Shown: one piece after another, positions 34,284 through 43,380 of the stretch
Position numbering within the stretch: the first letter of the stretch is position 1
How the letters are laid out: each line of letters starts with the position of its first letter
NCBI GenBank assembly: GCA_040219575.1
Contig: JAVJSD010000108.1
Location: forward strand, 62,001-126,000
From: JAVJSD01 sp040219575
GTDB lineage: Bacteria > Planctomycetota > Planctomycetia > Pirellulales > Pirellulaceae
DNA: 64,000 bases
Direction of reading: 5' to 3'
Notes under the pieces: model-generated
Told to the model about the DNA's origin: nothing
The model's database searches: none
The model's input: the letters and a program-made list of their open reading frames with translations, nothing else
Position numbers and translations under genes: made by a program

Positions 34284-34586
34284 ATGCCCAAACGCGTCGC
34301 CGTCGGATTCGTCAAAAGCGACAAGATGTCGAAGACCCGGGTCGTCGAGATCGCCCGCCGAATTCGTCATCCGCTGTACGGAAAGTACGTGCGGGGGAAG
34401 ACCACCTGTTATGTGCACGACGAGAACAACGAGTCGGGCCTGGGCGACAAAGTCGAGATCATCGAATCCCGACCGCTGTCGAAAACCAAGCGTTGGACGC
34501 TGGTCCGCGTGGTGGAGAAATCGCAGGCGGTCGACGTGGCGGCGCTGAAAGCGGCGCAGCGGCAGGCGAGTGAGGCGAAGGAATAG
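34284..34586 (+). CDS. rpsQ: 30S ribosomal protein S17
   Basis: A 100-residue primary 16S-binding protein. It has VGFVKSDKMSKTRVVEIARR and GDKVEIIESRPLSKTKRW. The C-terminus has an extra Ala/Lys helix. It ends 65 nt before rplN, whose leader contains a 16-nt tandem duplication. Confidence 0.96.
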   Translation: MPKRVAVGFVKSDKMSKTRVVEIARRIRHPLYGKYVRGKTTCYVHDENNESGLGDKVEIIESRPLSKTKRWTLVRVVEKSQAVDVAALKAAQRQASEAKE

Positions 34587-34590
34587 GGGC

Positions 34591-34622
34591 GCAACTGCAC
34601 GAGCATGCAACTGCACGAGCAT
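34591..34622 (+). repeat. Perfect 16-nt tandem duplication in the rplN leader
   Basis: GCAACTGCACGAGCAT occurs twice in direct succession (34591-34606 and 34607-34622), between rpsQ and rplN. It is non-coding and ends 28 nt before the rplN ATG. It looks like a recent slippage or replication duplication in an essential operon. Confidence 0.9.
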
Positions 34623-34650
34623 TGCGCACCGCACGACAGCGAGCAAGGTC

Positions 34651-35019
34651 ATGATTCAACAGGAAACACGTCTCGACGTCGCCGACAACACCGGCGCCAA
34701 GCAGGTGATGTGCATCAAGGTGCTCGGCGGATCGCGGCGTCGGTTCGCGGGTCTGGGCGACGTCATCGTGTGCAGCGTCAAGAGCGTCATCCCCGGCAGC
34801 GACATCAAGAAGAAGCAGATCGTCAAGGCGGTCATCGTTCGCTGCAAGCAGCCCACGCGGCGGGCGGACGGAAGTTACATTCGTTTCGACAGCAATGCGG
34901 TGGTGATCATCGACAACGATCGCAATCCCCGCGGCACGCGCATCTTCGGCGCGGTGGCTCGCGAGTTGCGTGAATTGAATTTCATGAAGATCGTCAGCCT
35001 GGCCAACGAGGTGGTCTGA
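34651..35019 (+). CDS. rplN: 50S ribosomal protein L14
   Basis: A 122-residue protein at the subunit interface. It starts MIQQETRLDVADNTGAK, has the GGSRRRFAGLGDVIVCSVK stretch, and ends FMKIVSLANEVV. ATG 34651 follows a GAGCAAGG stretch. The stop overlaps the rplX start by one base (TGATG). Confidence 0.97.
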   Translation: MIQQETRLDVADNTGAKQVMCIKVLGGSRRRFAGLGDVIVCSVKSVIPGSDIKKKQIVKAVIVRCKQPTRRADGSYIRFDSNAVVIIDNDRNPRGTRIFGAVARELRELNFMKIVSLANEVV

Positions 35020-35366
35020 TGCATATCAAGATCGACGACATGGTCGAGATTCTGACCGGCGACGACAAGTTCGAACGCGGCAAGGTGCTCCGCGTCGACC
35101 ATCAAGCCGGTAAGGTTCTGGTGGAAGGCGTCAATCGTGTGTACAAGCACGTCCGCCGCAGCCAGCGGAATCCGCAAGGCGGCCGACTCTCGAAGGAGAT
35201 GCCCGTCCAGATTTCAAACGTGAAGCTGGTCTGCACCTCGTGCGGGAAGGCGGCGAAGACGGGCAACCGCTATCTCGCCGACGGCAGCAAGGAGCGGTTC
35301 TGCAAGAAGTGCGGCGCCTCGCAAGGGCAGATCGCCCCGGCGAAGGCGGCGTATGCGAAGAAGTGA
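35019..35366 (+). CDS. rplX: 50S ribosomal protein L24
   Basis: A 115-residue assembly initiator of the 50S subunit. The KOW segment is DDKFERGKVLRVDHQAGKVL with GVNRVYKHV after it. A C-terminal section with CTSCGKAAKTGN and CKKCGASQG, a four-Cys zinc-ribbon-like pair, is present as in many L24 proteins of this lineage. Its TGA stop is the first codon of a GTGAGTG heptamer array. Confidence 0.95.
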   Translation: MHIKIDDMVEILTGDDKFERGKVLRVDHQAGKVLVEGVNRVYKHVRRSQRNPQGGRLSKEMPVQISNVKLVCTSCGKAAKTGNRYLADGSKERFCKKCGASQGQIAPAKAAYAKK

Positions 35367-35418
35367 GTAGGTGAGTGGTGAGTGGTGAGTGGTGAGTGGT
35401 GAGTGGTGAGTGGTGAGT
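35364..35418 (+). repeat. GTGAGTG heptamer array starting at the rplX stop codon
   Basis: Directly from the TGA stop of rplX, GTGAGTAG is followed by about six GTGAGTG units and then GTGAGTCGGTGACTC, ending 40 nt before rplE. The same heptamer family appears near pepA (55205-55290 as the inverse, 56776-56853). It is a short tandem-repeat locus inside a ribosomal operon, with no open reading frame of its own. Confidence 0.85.
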
Positions 35419-35459
35419 CGGTGACTCGCCTGCCGTCGGTCCAACGCTGGTGAAAAGTC

Positions 35460-36026
35460 ATGATTCCGCGATTGCAAGAGAAGTATCAGAGCGAAGTGCT
35501 GCCCGAACTGGCCAAACAGTTGGGACGCGCCAATCGTCTGTCGCTGCCCCGCCTGACGAAGATCAGCGTCAACATGGGGGTCGGCACGGCGATCAACGAA
35601 AAGAAACACATGGAAGACGCGGTGGAGGCGTTGACGCAGATCACCGGCCAGAAGCCGATCATCACCCGCGCCCGCAAGGCCATCGCCGGTTTTCGCCTGC
35701 GTGAGGGAATGGCGATCGGCTGCAAGGTGACCTTGCGGCGGGCCCGGATGTGGGAGTTTTTCGATCGGCTGGTGTCGATCGCACTGCCCCGCGTGCGCGA
35801 CTTCCGCGGCATCAGCACCAAGGCCTTCGACGGTCACGGCAATTACAGCTTGGGCCTGTCGGAGCAGTTGGTGTTCCCCGAGTTGAATCCCGACAAATTC
35901 ACGCGCGTGCAAGGAATGAACATCTCCTTCGTCACGACGACCGACAGCGACGACGAGGCGCGGGAGATGTTGAAGCTGCTGGGACTCCCGTTTCAGCGGG
36001 ACGAGGTGACCGCGGGCGCCGCTTAA
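35460..36026 (+). CDS. rplE: 50S ribosomal protein L5
   Basis: A 188-residue protein binding 5S rRNA. It shows RLTKISVNMGVGTA near the N-terminus, ITGQKPIITRARKAIAGFRL, and RDFRGISTKAFDGHGNYSLG. The ATG at 35460 is separated from rplX by the heptamer array. GAAAAGTC precedes it; there is no strong ribosome binding site. Confidence 0.96.
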   Translation: MIPRLQEKYQSEVLPELAKQLGRANRLSLPRLTKISVNMGVGTAINEKKHMEDAVEALTQITGQKPIITRARKAIAGFRLREGMAIGCKVTLRRARMWEFFDRLVSIALPRVRDFRGISTKAFDGHGNYSLGLSEQLVFPELNPDKFTRVQGMNISFVTTTDSDDEAREMLKLLGLPFQRDEVTAGAA

Positions 36027-36125
36027 GCCGGCCCCGTCTTGGTTGCACGAGAGAAACGTTTATTGGACAAGCAACGTCGTGAGCCGTCGGCGCGCCGGCC
36101 GCTCACAGAAGATCAGGACTGACAC

Positions 36126-36311
36126 GTGGCGAGCAAATCGAAAATCGCGAAGGCCGGCCGAGAGCCCAAGTTTAGTTCGCGCCGCGAACGGCGCTGCAAG
36201 CTGTGTGGTCGTCCCCGCGCCGTGTATCGCAAGTTCGGCCTGTGCCGTATCTGCTTCCGTAAGCTGGCCGACCAGGGAGTCATCCCGGGTGTGCGGAAGG
36301 CAAGCTGGTGA
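36126..36311 (+). CDS. rpsN: 30S ribosomal protein S14, zinc type
   Basis: A 61-residue type Z S14 with a zinc ribbon, CKLCG...CRICF. It contains RCKLCGRPRAVYRKFGLCRI and ends VIPGVRKASW. GTG 36126 opens the frame. Its position between rplE and rpsH is canonical. Confidence 0.97.
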   Translation: MASKSKIAKAGREPKFSSRRERRCKLCGRPRAVYRKFGLCRICFRKLADQGVIPGVRKASW

Positions 36312-36355
36312 GCGCCCTGTCGCGAGTTCGTTAAATCAGAGGAATCCGTAACGCT

Positions 36356-36751
36356 ATGATGACCGACCCGATCGCCGACATGCTGACCCGTATCCGCAAC
36401 GCGGTGCGCGTCGAACGGCCCTCCGTCGATATGCCGCTTTCCAAGGTGAAGCGAGGCGTGGCCGACGTGCTGAAACGGGAAGGCTATATCTGGGAATGGG
36501 AGGAGCTGGAAGCAGCGCCCGTGCACCAGCTGCGGATCGAATTGAAGTACGGCCCCAACGGCGAGCGCGTGATTCAACACATCAAGCGCGTCAGCAAGCC
36601 GGGACGCCGCGTGTACAGCAAGGCCCGCGACCTGCGGCCGCTGCTCAACGGTTTGGGCATCCGCATCATCAGCACCAGTCGGGGCGTTGTCAGCGACCGT
36701 GAGGCGCGGCAGCGGAACCTCGGCGGCGAAGTGCTTTGCGAAATCTGGTAA
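36356..36751 (+). CDS. rpsH: 30S ribosomal protein S8
   Basis: A 131-residue 16S-binding protein, in many bacteria also the repressor of the spc operon. It starts MTDPIADMLTRIRNA and ends STSRGVVSDREARQRNLGGE. Two adjacent ATGs (36356 and 36359) offer the start; AGGAATCC lies 10 nt upstream. Confidence 0.97.
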   Translation: MMTDPIADMLTRIRNAVRVERPSVDMPLSKVKRGVADVLKREGYIWEWEELEAAPVHQLRIELKYGPNGERVIQHIKRVSKPGRRVYSKARDLRPLLNGLGIRIISTSRGVVSDREARQRNLGGEVLCEIW

Positions 36752-36763
36752 GGATCGTCGATC

Positions 36764-37309
36764 ATGTCTCGTATTGGTAAGCAACCTGTTCCGATTCTCG
36801 ACGGCGTCAAGGTCTCGCTGGAAGGCCGGACCCTGAAGGCCGAGGGTCCGCAGGGAAAGAAGATGGAGATCGAGCATCGGCCGGAAGTTTCGGTCGAGAT
36901 CGACGAGGCCGGCAAGCAGATCGTCGTCACGCGCAACAACGACGAGCGCGCGGCCCGGGCTTTCCACGGCCTGACGCGCTCCCTGATCAACAATATGATC
37001 ATCGGCGTCAAAGACGGCTATGAAAAGCGGTTGGAGGTGGTGGGCGTCGGTTACGTCGCCTCCATTCAAGGCAACGTGCTGTCGCTGCGGGTCGGCTTCG
37101 CCAACGAGATCAAGAAGACGATTCCCAGCGACCTGGAAGTGAGCTGCCCCTCGCAGACGAATATCGTCATCCGCGGCTGCGACAAGCAGAAGGTGGGGCA
37201 CTTCGCCGCCGAAGTCCGCGCGGCGCGAAAGCCGGAGCCCTACAAGGGCAAGGGAATTCGCTACCAGGGTGAGCATGTAAAAATCAAACCCGGGAAGGCG
37301 GCGTCCTAA
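36764..37309 (+). CDS. rplF: 50S ribosomal protein L6
   Basis: A 181-residue protein near the factor-binding site. It starts MSRIGKQPVPILDGVKVSLE and has the C-terminal EPYKGKGIRYQGEHVKIKPG signature. It is separated from rpsH by 12 nt with AAGGATCG before the ATG. Confidence 0.97.
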   Translation: MSRIGKQPVPILDGVKVSLEGRTLKAEGPQGKKMEIEHRPEVSVEIDEAGKQIVVTRNNDERAARAFHGLTRSLINNMIIGVKDGYEKRLEVVGVGYVASIQGNVLSLRVGFANEIKKTIPSDLEVSCPSQTNIVIRGCDKQKVGHFAAEVRAARKPEPYKGKGIRYQGEHVKIKPGKAAS

Positions 37310-37350
37310 GCGGCGCTCCGTTATCGAATCAGCCAGGGAAGTTTTCCGAC

Positions 37351-37719
37351 GTGAACAAAGAAAAAATCATCAACGGTCGTCGCACGCGGCGCAAGTTCCG
37401 TGTCCGAAAACGGTTGCGGGGCGACGCCGAGCGGCCTCGGTTGTCGGTCTTCCGCAGTCACAAGCATGTTTACTGCCAAGTGGTCGACGACGAGTCGGGC
37501 AAGACGCTCGTCTCCGCCAGCACGCGCGACAAGTCGCTCCGCGAGGGACTTGGCCGCGGCGGCAACAAGGACGCCGCCCAGCTGATCGGCAAGACGATCG
37601 CGGAGCGGGCCTTGGCGGCGGGCATCAAGGCTGTTCGGTTCGACCGCGGCCACTACAAGTACCACGGTCGCGTGGCGGCGCTGGCCGACGCGGCCCGGGA
37701 AGCGGGACTCGGCTTGTAA
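37351..37719 (+). CDS. rplR: 50S ribosomal protein L18
   Basis: A 122-residue 5S rRNA-binding protein. It shows RRKFRVRKRLRGDAERPRLS near the start and RFDRGHYKYHGRVAALADAA near the end. It begins with GTG 37351 (MNKEKI). The following gap to rpsE is 142 nt and contains 14-nt repeats. Confidence 0.97.
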   Translation: MNKEKIINGRRTRRKFRVRKRLRGDAERPRLSVFRSHKHVYCQVVDDESGKTLVSASTRDKSLREGLGRGGNKDAAQLIGKTIAERALAAGIKAVRFDRGHYKYHGRVAALADAAREAGLGL

Positions 37720-37773
37720 GCCGCGAGCCGCTCCCATTAGGCTATGGACGAGTAAAGAACCCGGCGACGACAG

Positions 37774-37815
37774 CCTCGAAATAACGGCCTCGGAATAACG
37801 GCCCCGCAACAACGG
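37774..37815 (+). repeat. Three 14-nt tandem repeats before rpsE
   Basis: CCTCGAAATAACGG, CCTCGGAATAACGG and CCCCGCAACAACGG follow one another, with a partial fourth. They lie 47-88 nt upstream of rpsE in a 142-nt gap with no coding frame. The repeats could influence translation, or may be a neutral microsatellite. Confidence 0.75.
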
Positions 37816-37861
37816 CCCCGGCGGCCGACTTCGAAACACTTTCAGAGAGCGAACCGATATC

Positions 37862-38347
37862 GTGTCTAGCGACTCAGGACGAACCGATTTCCTCGACCGC
37901 GTGGTGAAGATCAAGCGGTGCGCCGCGGTGGTCAAAGGCGGCCGCCGATTCAGCTTCGCCGCCATGGTCGTCGTGGGCGACGGCCGGGGCCGCGTGGGCT
38001 GGGGATACGGCAAGGCGAACGAAGTTCCGCCCAGCGTCGACAAGGCGCAGAAGCAGGCCATGCGGACGATGATCGACGTGCCGCTGGTCGAAGGCACCAT
38101 TCCGCACCGCATTCAGGGTCGCTTCGGCGCCGCCCGCGTGGTGTTGATTCCCGCCGGTCCGGGTACCGGCGTGATCGCCGGCGCCGCCGTTCGCGCGGTG
38201 TGCGAAGCGGCGGGCGTGACCGACATCCTGACCAAGAGCTTCGGCACGAACAACCCGGTCACGCTCGTCAAGGCCACCATCTCGGCGCTGCAGAATCTGC
38301 GGACGCGCGAGGATATCGAGCGTTTGAGAGGAGTCTCGTTGTCATGA
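37862..38347 (+). CDS. rpsE: 30S ribosomal protein S5
   Basis: A 161-residue protein of the decoding centre. It has RVVKIKRCAAVVKGGRRF and GRVGWGYGKANEVP, then GTGVIAGAAVRAVCEAAG. The start is GTG 37862. It ends in a 4-nt overlap with rplO. No rpmD (L30) gene follows, unlike the E. coli order. Confidence 0.97.
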   Translation: MSSDSGRTDFLDRVVKIKRCAAVVKGGRRFSFAAMVVVGDGRGRVGWGYGKANEVPPSVDKAQKQAMRTMIDVPLVEGTIPHRIQGRFGAARVVLIPAGPGTGVIAGAAVRAVCEAAGVTDILTKSFGTNNPVTLVKATISALQNLRTREDIERLRGVSLS

Positions 38348-38844
38348 ACCTGCACGACGTCAACCGCGGAATCAACAAGCACAAGAAGGCCAAACGGCTC
38401 GGCCGCGGTCCCGGCTCCGGTCAGGGCAAGACCAGCGGACGCGGCCACAAAGGGCACAAGTCGCGCTCCGGATACTCGCGCAAGGCGGTGTTCCAGGGAG
38501 GCGCGATGCCGCTGGTGCGCCGCGTCCCCAAACGCGGCTTCAACAACAAATTCGCCCTGACGGTCTTCGCCGTCAACGTCTCCGATTTGGAGCGGGCGTT
38601 CGCCGCTGGCGACGAGGTCACCCCGGCGACGTTGCGGGAGAAGTCGTTGGCCAAAGCCCGCTACGACCTGCTGAAAGTGCTCGGCGACGGAGAGTTGACC
38701 AAGAAGCTCAAGGTCTCCGCGCACCGTTTCAGCGCCAGCGCTCGGGAAAAGATCGAGAAGGCGGGCGGCGAAGTCGTCGTGCTGCCGGGCAAGACGCCCG
38801 TTGAAGAAAAGAAAGAAGAAGCCAAGAAGCAGGCGGCGGGCTGA
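38344..38844 (+). CDS. rplO: 50S ribosomal protein L15
   Basis: A 166-residue late assembly protein. It has RLGRGPGSGQGKTSGRGHKG, GAMPLVRRVPKRGF and a Lys/Glu tail (KKEEAKKQAAG). ATG 38344 overlaps the rpsE stop by 4 nt. The next gene, secY, begins 136 nt downstream; a GC-rich 7-bp hairpin (38936-38953) lies before it. Confidence 0.96.
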   Translation: MNLHDVNRGINKHKKAKRLGRGPGSGQGKTSGRGHKGHKSRSGYSRKAVFQGGAMPLVRRVPKRGFNNKFALTVFAVNVSDLERAFAAGDEVTPATLREKSLAKARYDLLKVLGDGELTKKLKVSAHRFSASAREKIEKAGGEVVVLPGKTPVEEKKEEAKKQAAG

Positions 38845-38980
38845 GACTCGCATCCTGACCAGGGCGCTTCGGCGTCTCCCACCAAGCTAGAATTCCGCCG
38901 CCAAACCCGCGAGGCGACACAGGGATGCGCCTCCGGCCGGCTCCCGAGCCGGCTCACTCACCACAGGACGGACCGAAGCC

Positions 38981-40354
<1,374 letters not shown>

Positions 40355-40435
40355 GTCGTTCGTCGTCCGGCGCAGGGCGACGGACAAGGACGATCCGCTT
40401 GCGGCTGGGTAGCGACGTGCAGGCGCGAGGCAACC

Positions 40436-41017
40436 ATGTATATCGTCCTCATTGGTCCGCCGGGCGCCGGCAAAGGGACCCAATCCCAGCACATCACCGA
40501 GTATTTGGGCATTCCCCATCTCTCGACGGGAGAGATGCTGCGTGAGGCGATCGCCCAACGCACGCCCACCGGGCGGCACGCCGAGCCCTACATTTCACGC
40601 GGCGATCTGGTGCCCGACCCCGTCGTGGTGGAAATCGTCGGCGAACGGCTCCAACAGCCCGATTGCGCCCGCGGCGCCCTGTTCGACGGGTATCCGCGCA
40701 CCGAAGGGCAGGCCGAATCCCTCTCCGAGTTTCTCGAGCAGCGCGGCAAGCAACTCGACGTGGCGATCGAAATCGCCGTTGACGACGAGGAGTTGCTCCG
40801 CCGCATCGTCGGCCGCGCGCGAACGGCCAGTCGCCCTCGCACCGACGACACGCCCGAGAAATTCGCCAACCGCCTCCGCCGTTTCCACGAAGAGACGAGC
40901 CCCTTGCTGGCCTACTACGAAGAGCGCGGACTGCTCGAGCGGATCGACGGCATCGGTTCGCCCGATGAGGTGTGGCGGCACACCAAACAGGCGATCGACG
41001 CCCGGCTGCAGGATTAG
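40436..41017 (+). CDS. adk: Adenylate kinase
   Basis: Phosphotransferase balancing ATP, ADP and AMP, 193 residues. It has the P-loop GPPGAGKGTQ (7-16), the AMP-binding STGEMLREA and FDGYPRTEGQAE, and the short-LID pattern without a zinc insert (RTASRPRTDDTPEKFANRL). It is the last gene of the cluster here; map, infA and rpmJ do not follow. Its TAG stop (41015-41017) is the first codon of a two-hairpin repeat. Confidence 0.96.
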   Translation: MYIVLIGPPGAGKGTQSQHITEYLGIPHLSTGEMLREAIAQRTPTGRHAEPYISRGDLVPDPVVVEIVGERLQQPDCARGALFDGYPRTEGQAESLSEFLEQRGKQLDVAIEIAVDDEELLRRIVGRARTASRPRTDDTPEKFANRLRRFHEETSPLLAYYEERGLLERIDGIGSPDEVWRHTKQAIDARLQD

Positions 41018-41098
41018 GCTTTGTCTGGAAACATCGTAGCGGAAGTCGTGAGACTTCCGACGGCATTGAACAGAAGGAACTCTCACGAGTTCCGCTAC
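41015..41098 (+). repeat. Two-hairpin repeat starting at the adk stop codon
   Basis: The TAG stop of adk is followed by GCTTTGTCTGGAAACATC, then GTAGCGG. Hairpin one is GGAAGTC-GTGA-GACTTCC (41041-41058), and hairpin two is GGAACTC-TCAC-GAGTTCC (41076-41093), closed by GCTAC. The GTAGCGG and CCGCTAC ends are inverted. It is the clearest member of a family that also follows ubiD, the prepilin peptidase gene, the TPR gene and the 365-residue membrane gene. Confidence 0.88.
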
Positions 41099-41111
41099 AA
41101 GTTGATTTTTT
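41076..41111 (+). terminator. Hairpin plus T-run, possible end of the S10-spc operon
   Basis: GGAACTC-TCAC-GAGTTCC is followed, 12 nt later, by a T-run (41106-41111). It is a plausible rho-independent terminator for the adk end of the ribosomal operon, using the second hairpin of the repeat. The spacing is longer than ideal. Confidence 0.4.
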
Positions 41112-41165
41112 CCACGTCGGCGTTTCCCGAAAGTGCCTAGTGCTGTGTTCTCGCTAGGATTTCGA

Positions 41166-41232
41166 GTAGCAGAAGTCGTAAGACTTCTCGAACTGCAGTC
41201 GTTGTACCGAGTTCCCGAACTCGCACGAGTTC
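41166..41232 (+). repeat. Degenerate two-hairpin repeat upstream of mch
   Basis: GTAGCAGAAGTCGTAAGACT with TCT after it at 41166-41188, and GAACTCGCACGAGTTC at 41217-41232, copy the two hairpins of the 41015 element. Together with the CGACGACGAAAAGTCGTCG variant near 41305 they fill the 380-nt gap between adk and mch. No stop codon is anchored here. Confidence 0.6.
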
Positions 41233-41398
41233 GCCTGCCCCAAAACCAAGACTTCGCCAGCGATCCCGCGTCAGCTTGTCCAACGGCGCGCTGTCGCCCG
41301 CCGACATCGACGACGAAAAGTCGTCGCTCCCAGACCAGCCTCCTGCGGCCTGTCGCCAAACGAGAACCCATGGGAACGTTCACAACGAGACACGCCCG

Positions 41399-42343
41399 GT
41401 GGACCTGAATGAATTGGCTCTGACACGGTGCGACGAACTCGTCGATCTGGCGATCGAATTGCGGGTCGTCGTCACGCGGTCGGCCGACAATACGCGCATT
41501 ATCGATTGCGGCGTCCACACCGAGGGCGGGCTCGAGGCGGGCCGCGTGCTGGCCGAGGTGTGTCTCGCGTCGCTCGGCCGCGTCCATTTCGCTCCACCGC
41601 GCTCGGAAGTCGGTCCCTGGCCCACCGTCGTGGTCTCCACCGATCAGCCGGTCGCCGCCTGCATGGCGTCGCAGTACGCGGGCTGGCAGATTACCGGGGA
41701 GAAGTTCTTCGCCATGGGAAGCGGCCCGATGCGGGCCGCCGCCGGCAACGAGGAGTTGTTCAACGCGATCGGATATCGCGAATCCCCTGTTTCCGCCGTG
41801 GGCGTGCTGGAGACGGCGAAGTTGCCGCCCGATGAGGTCTGTCGGAAAATCGCCGCCGACGTCGGCGTCGAGCCGCACGATCTGACGCTGCTCGCGGCGC
41901 GCACCGCCAGCCTGGCCGGCAGCGTGCAAGTCGTGGCCCGATCGGTCGAAACGGCCTTGCACAAGATGCACGAAATCGGCTTCGATCTGGCGCGGGTCGT
42001 CAGCGGATTCGGCTTGGCGCCGCTGCCGCCCGTAGCGGTCGACGACCTGACAGGCATCGGCCGCACCAACGACGCCGTGCTGTATGGCGGCGAGGTGACG
42101 TTGTGGGTGCGGTACGAAGAAGAGATCGTCGAGCGGTTGGGCCCCAATATCCCCAGTTCCGCGTCCAGCGATCACGGACGGCCGTTTGGAGAGATCTTCG
42201 AAAGCGCAGGGCGCGACTTCTACCAAATCGACCCGCTGCTGTTCAGTCCCGCGGTCGTCACCCTCGTCAATCTCGAGACAGGCCGCAGTCGGCGATTCGG
42301 CGAGCTCCGCCCCGATGTGCTGCAACGGTCGTTCGACACGTAG
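41399..42343 (+). CDS. mch: Methenyl-tetrahydromethanopterin cyclohydrolase
   Basis: Catalyses the reversible hydrolysis of methenyl-H4MPT in C1 metabolism; planctomycetes are known to carry these enzymes. The protein is about 314 residues and includes NTRIIDCGVHTEGGLEAGR near the N-terminus and MASQYAGWQITGEKFFAMGS in the middle. GRTNDAVLYGGEVTLWV lies toward the C-terminus. GTG 41399 gives the expected length; an in-frame TTG at 41276 would add 41 residues of unlikely, repeat-derived sequence. No other H4MPT gene is adjacent. Confidence 0.9.
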   Translation: MDLNELALTRCDELVDLAIELRVVVTRSADNTRIIDCGVHTEGGLEAGRVLAEVCLASLGRVHFAPPRSEVGPWPTVVVSTDQPVAACMASQYAGWQITGEKFFAMGSGPMRAAAGNEELFNAIGYRESPVSAVGVLETAKLPPDEVCRKIAADVGVEPHDLTLLAARTASLAGSVQVVARSVETALHKMHEIGFDLARVVSGFGLAPLPPVAVDDLTGIGRTNDAVLYGGEVTLWVRYEEEIVERLGPNIPSSASSDHGRPFGEIFESAGRDFYQIDPLLFSPAVVTLVNLETGRSRRFGELRPDVLQRSFDT

Positions 42344-42479
42344 CCTGGCGGCCAAGCATTTCGGAGCGTAACCTACGGCGCGCGATTTGCATCAAACAGA
42401 TCGGCTTTCGCGCCGGAAAGTCGCAGCCAAATCTCCACGCCTGCGTAACGAATAGCAGAGTACCAACAAGGTAATTGCG

Positions 42480-43175
42480 ATGTTCTTCGATCCCCTGTAC
42501 TTGCTCTTCATCGCTCCCGCGATCCTGCTGGGAATGTGGGCCCAGGCGCGGGTGCGGTCGACGTTCAGTCAAGCCAGCCGCATTCAAGTGAACATGAGCG
42601 GCGCGCAGGCCGCGCGCCGCGTGCTCGATTCGGCCGGATTGAGCAACGTCGGCATCGAGCCGGTGCAGGGTTTCCTCAGCGACCACTACGACCCCAGGCA
42701 CAAGGTGCTGCGGCTTAGCCCCGACGTCTACCGCGGCGCCACGATGGCGGCGGTCGGCATCGCCGCCCATGAGGCGGGTCACGCCATCCAGGACGCGCAG
42801 CACTATGCGCCGCTGGTGATCCGCAACGCCGCCGTGCCGGTAGCGCAGTTCGGCGGCGGCTTCAGTTGGATCATGATCATCATCGGCGTATTGATGACCT
42901 CCGCCCTGCCCCAGATGGGACCGCTGTTGGTCTGGGCCGGCATCGCCGCTTACGCCGGCGTGGTCTTCTTCCAACTGGTGAACCTGCCTGTCGAGTTCGA
43001 CGCCAGCAATCGCGCCAAAGCGCAGCTTGTCTCGCTGGGCATTGTGCACCAGCAGGACATGGGCAGCGTCAACCGCGTGCTGAACGCCGCCGCCTGGACG
43101 TACGTGGCCGGCACCTTGCAGGCGGTGATGACGCTCCTCTACCTGCTGATGCGCTTCGGCGGTCGCCGCGACTGA
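42480..43175 (+). CDS. YugP-type neutral zinc metallopeptidase (membrane)
   Basis: A 231-residue membrane protein of the Peptidase_Zn_2/YugP family. A short N-terminal membrane helix is followed by the metal site HEAGH near residue 97-101 (AAHEAGHAIQDA), with several hydrophobic helices after it and Glu/Asn-rich EFDASNRA near 175. The biological substrate is unknown. It follows mch by 136 nt on the same strand, with AAGGTAATTGCG before the ATG. Confidence 0.9.
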   Translation: MFFDPLYLLFIAPAILLGMWAQARVRSTFSQASRIQVNMSGAQAARRVLDSAGLSNVGIEPVQGFLSDHYDPRHKVLRLSPDVYRGATMAAVGIAAHEAGHAIQDAQHYAPLVIRNAAVPVAQFGGGFSWIMIIIGVLMTSALPQMGPLLVWAGIAAYAGVVFFQLVNLPVEFDASNRAKAQLVSLGIVHQQDMGSVNRVLNAAAWTYVAGTLQAVMTLLYLLMRFGGRRD

Positions 43176-43380
43176 ACGCGCCGTCGCGGAACTGACCGCC
43201 CGTGGCGACTTTCAGGTTAAGTTCGTGCGCCGACCGAGTGTCTCGCCCTCGTTCGAGCGCCAATCTTCGTCATTTCCCGCGAAAACTTACGACGAAGAAT
43301 TCACCGTCGACGCCCTCCGTCGGTTTCCACTACACTGAATGATCGAGGCGAACCCGTACCGCCACTCTGGGAGAAACGAA

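Noticed and set aside
35364..35418. CRISPR array at the GTGAGTG repeats
   Set aside because: The units are contiguous seven-base repeats with no spacers and no cas genes nearby.
38936..38953. Terminator before secY
   Set aside because: The GCCGGCT/AGCCGGC hairpin has a 4-nt loop and no T-run, and secY normally shares the operon; noted in the rplO entry only.
41276..41398. TTG start for mch
   Set aside because: The added 41 residues are coded by repeat DNA (CGACGACGAAAAGTCGTCG) and do not match the family; GTG 41399 gives the usual length.
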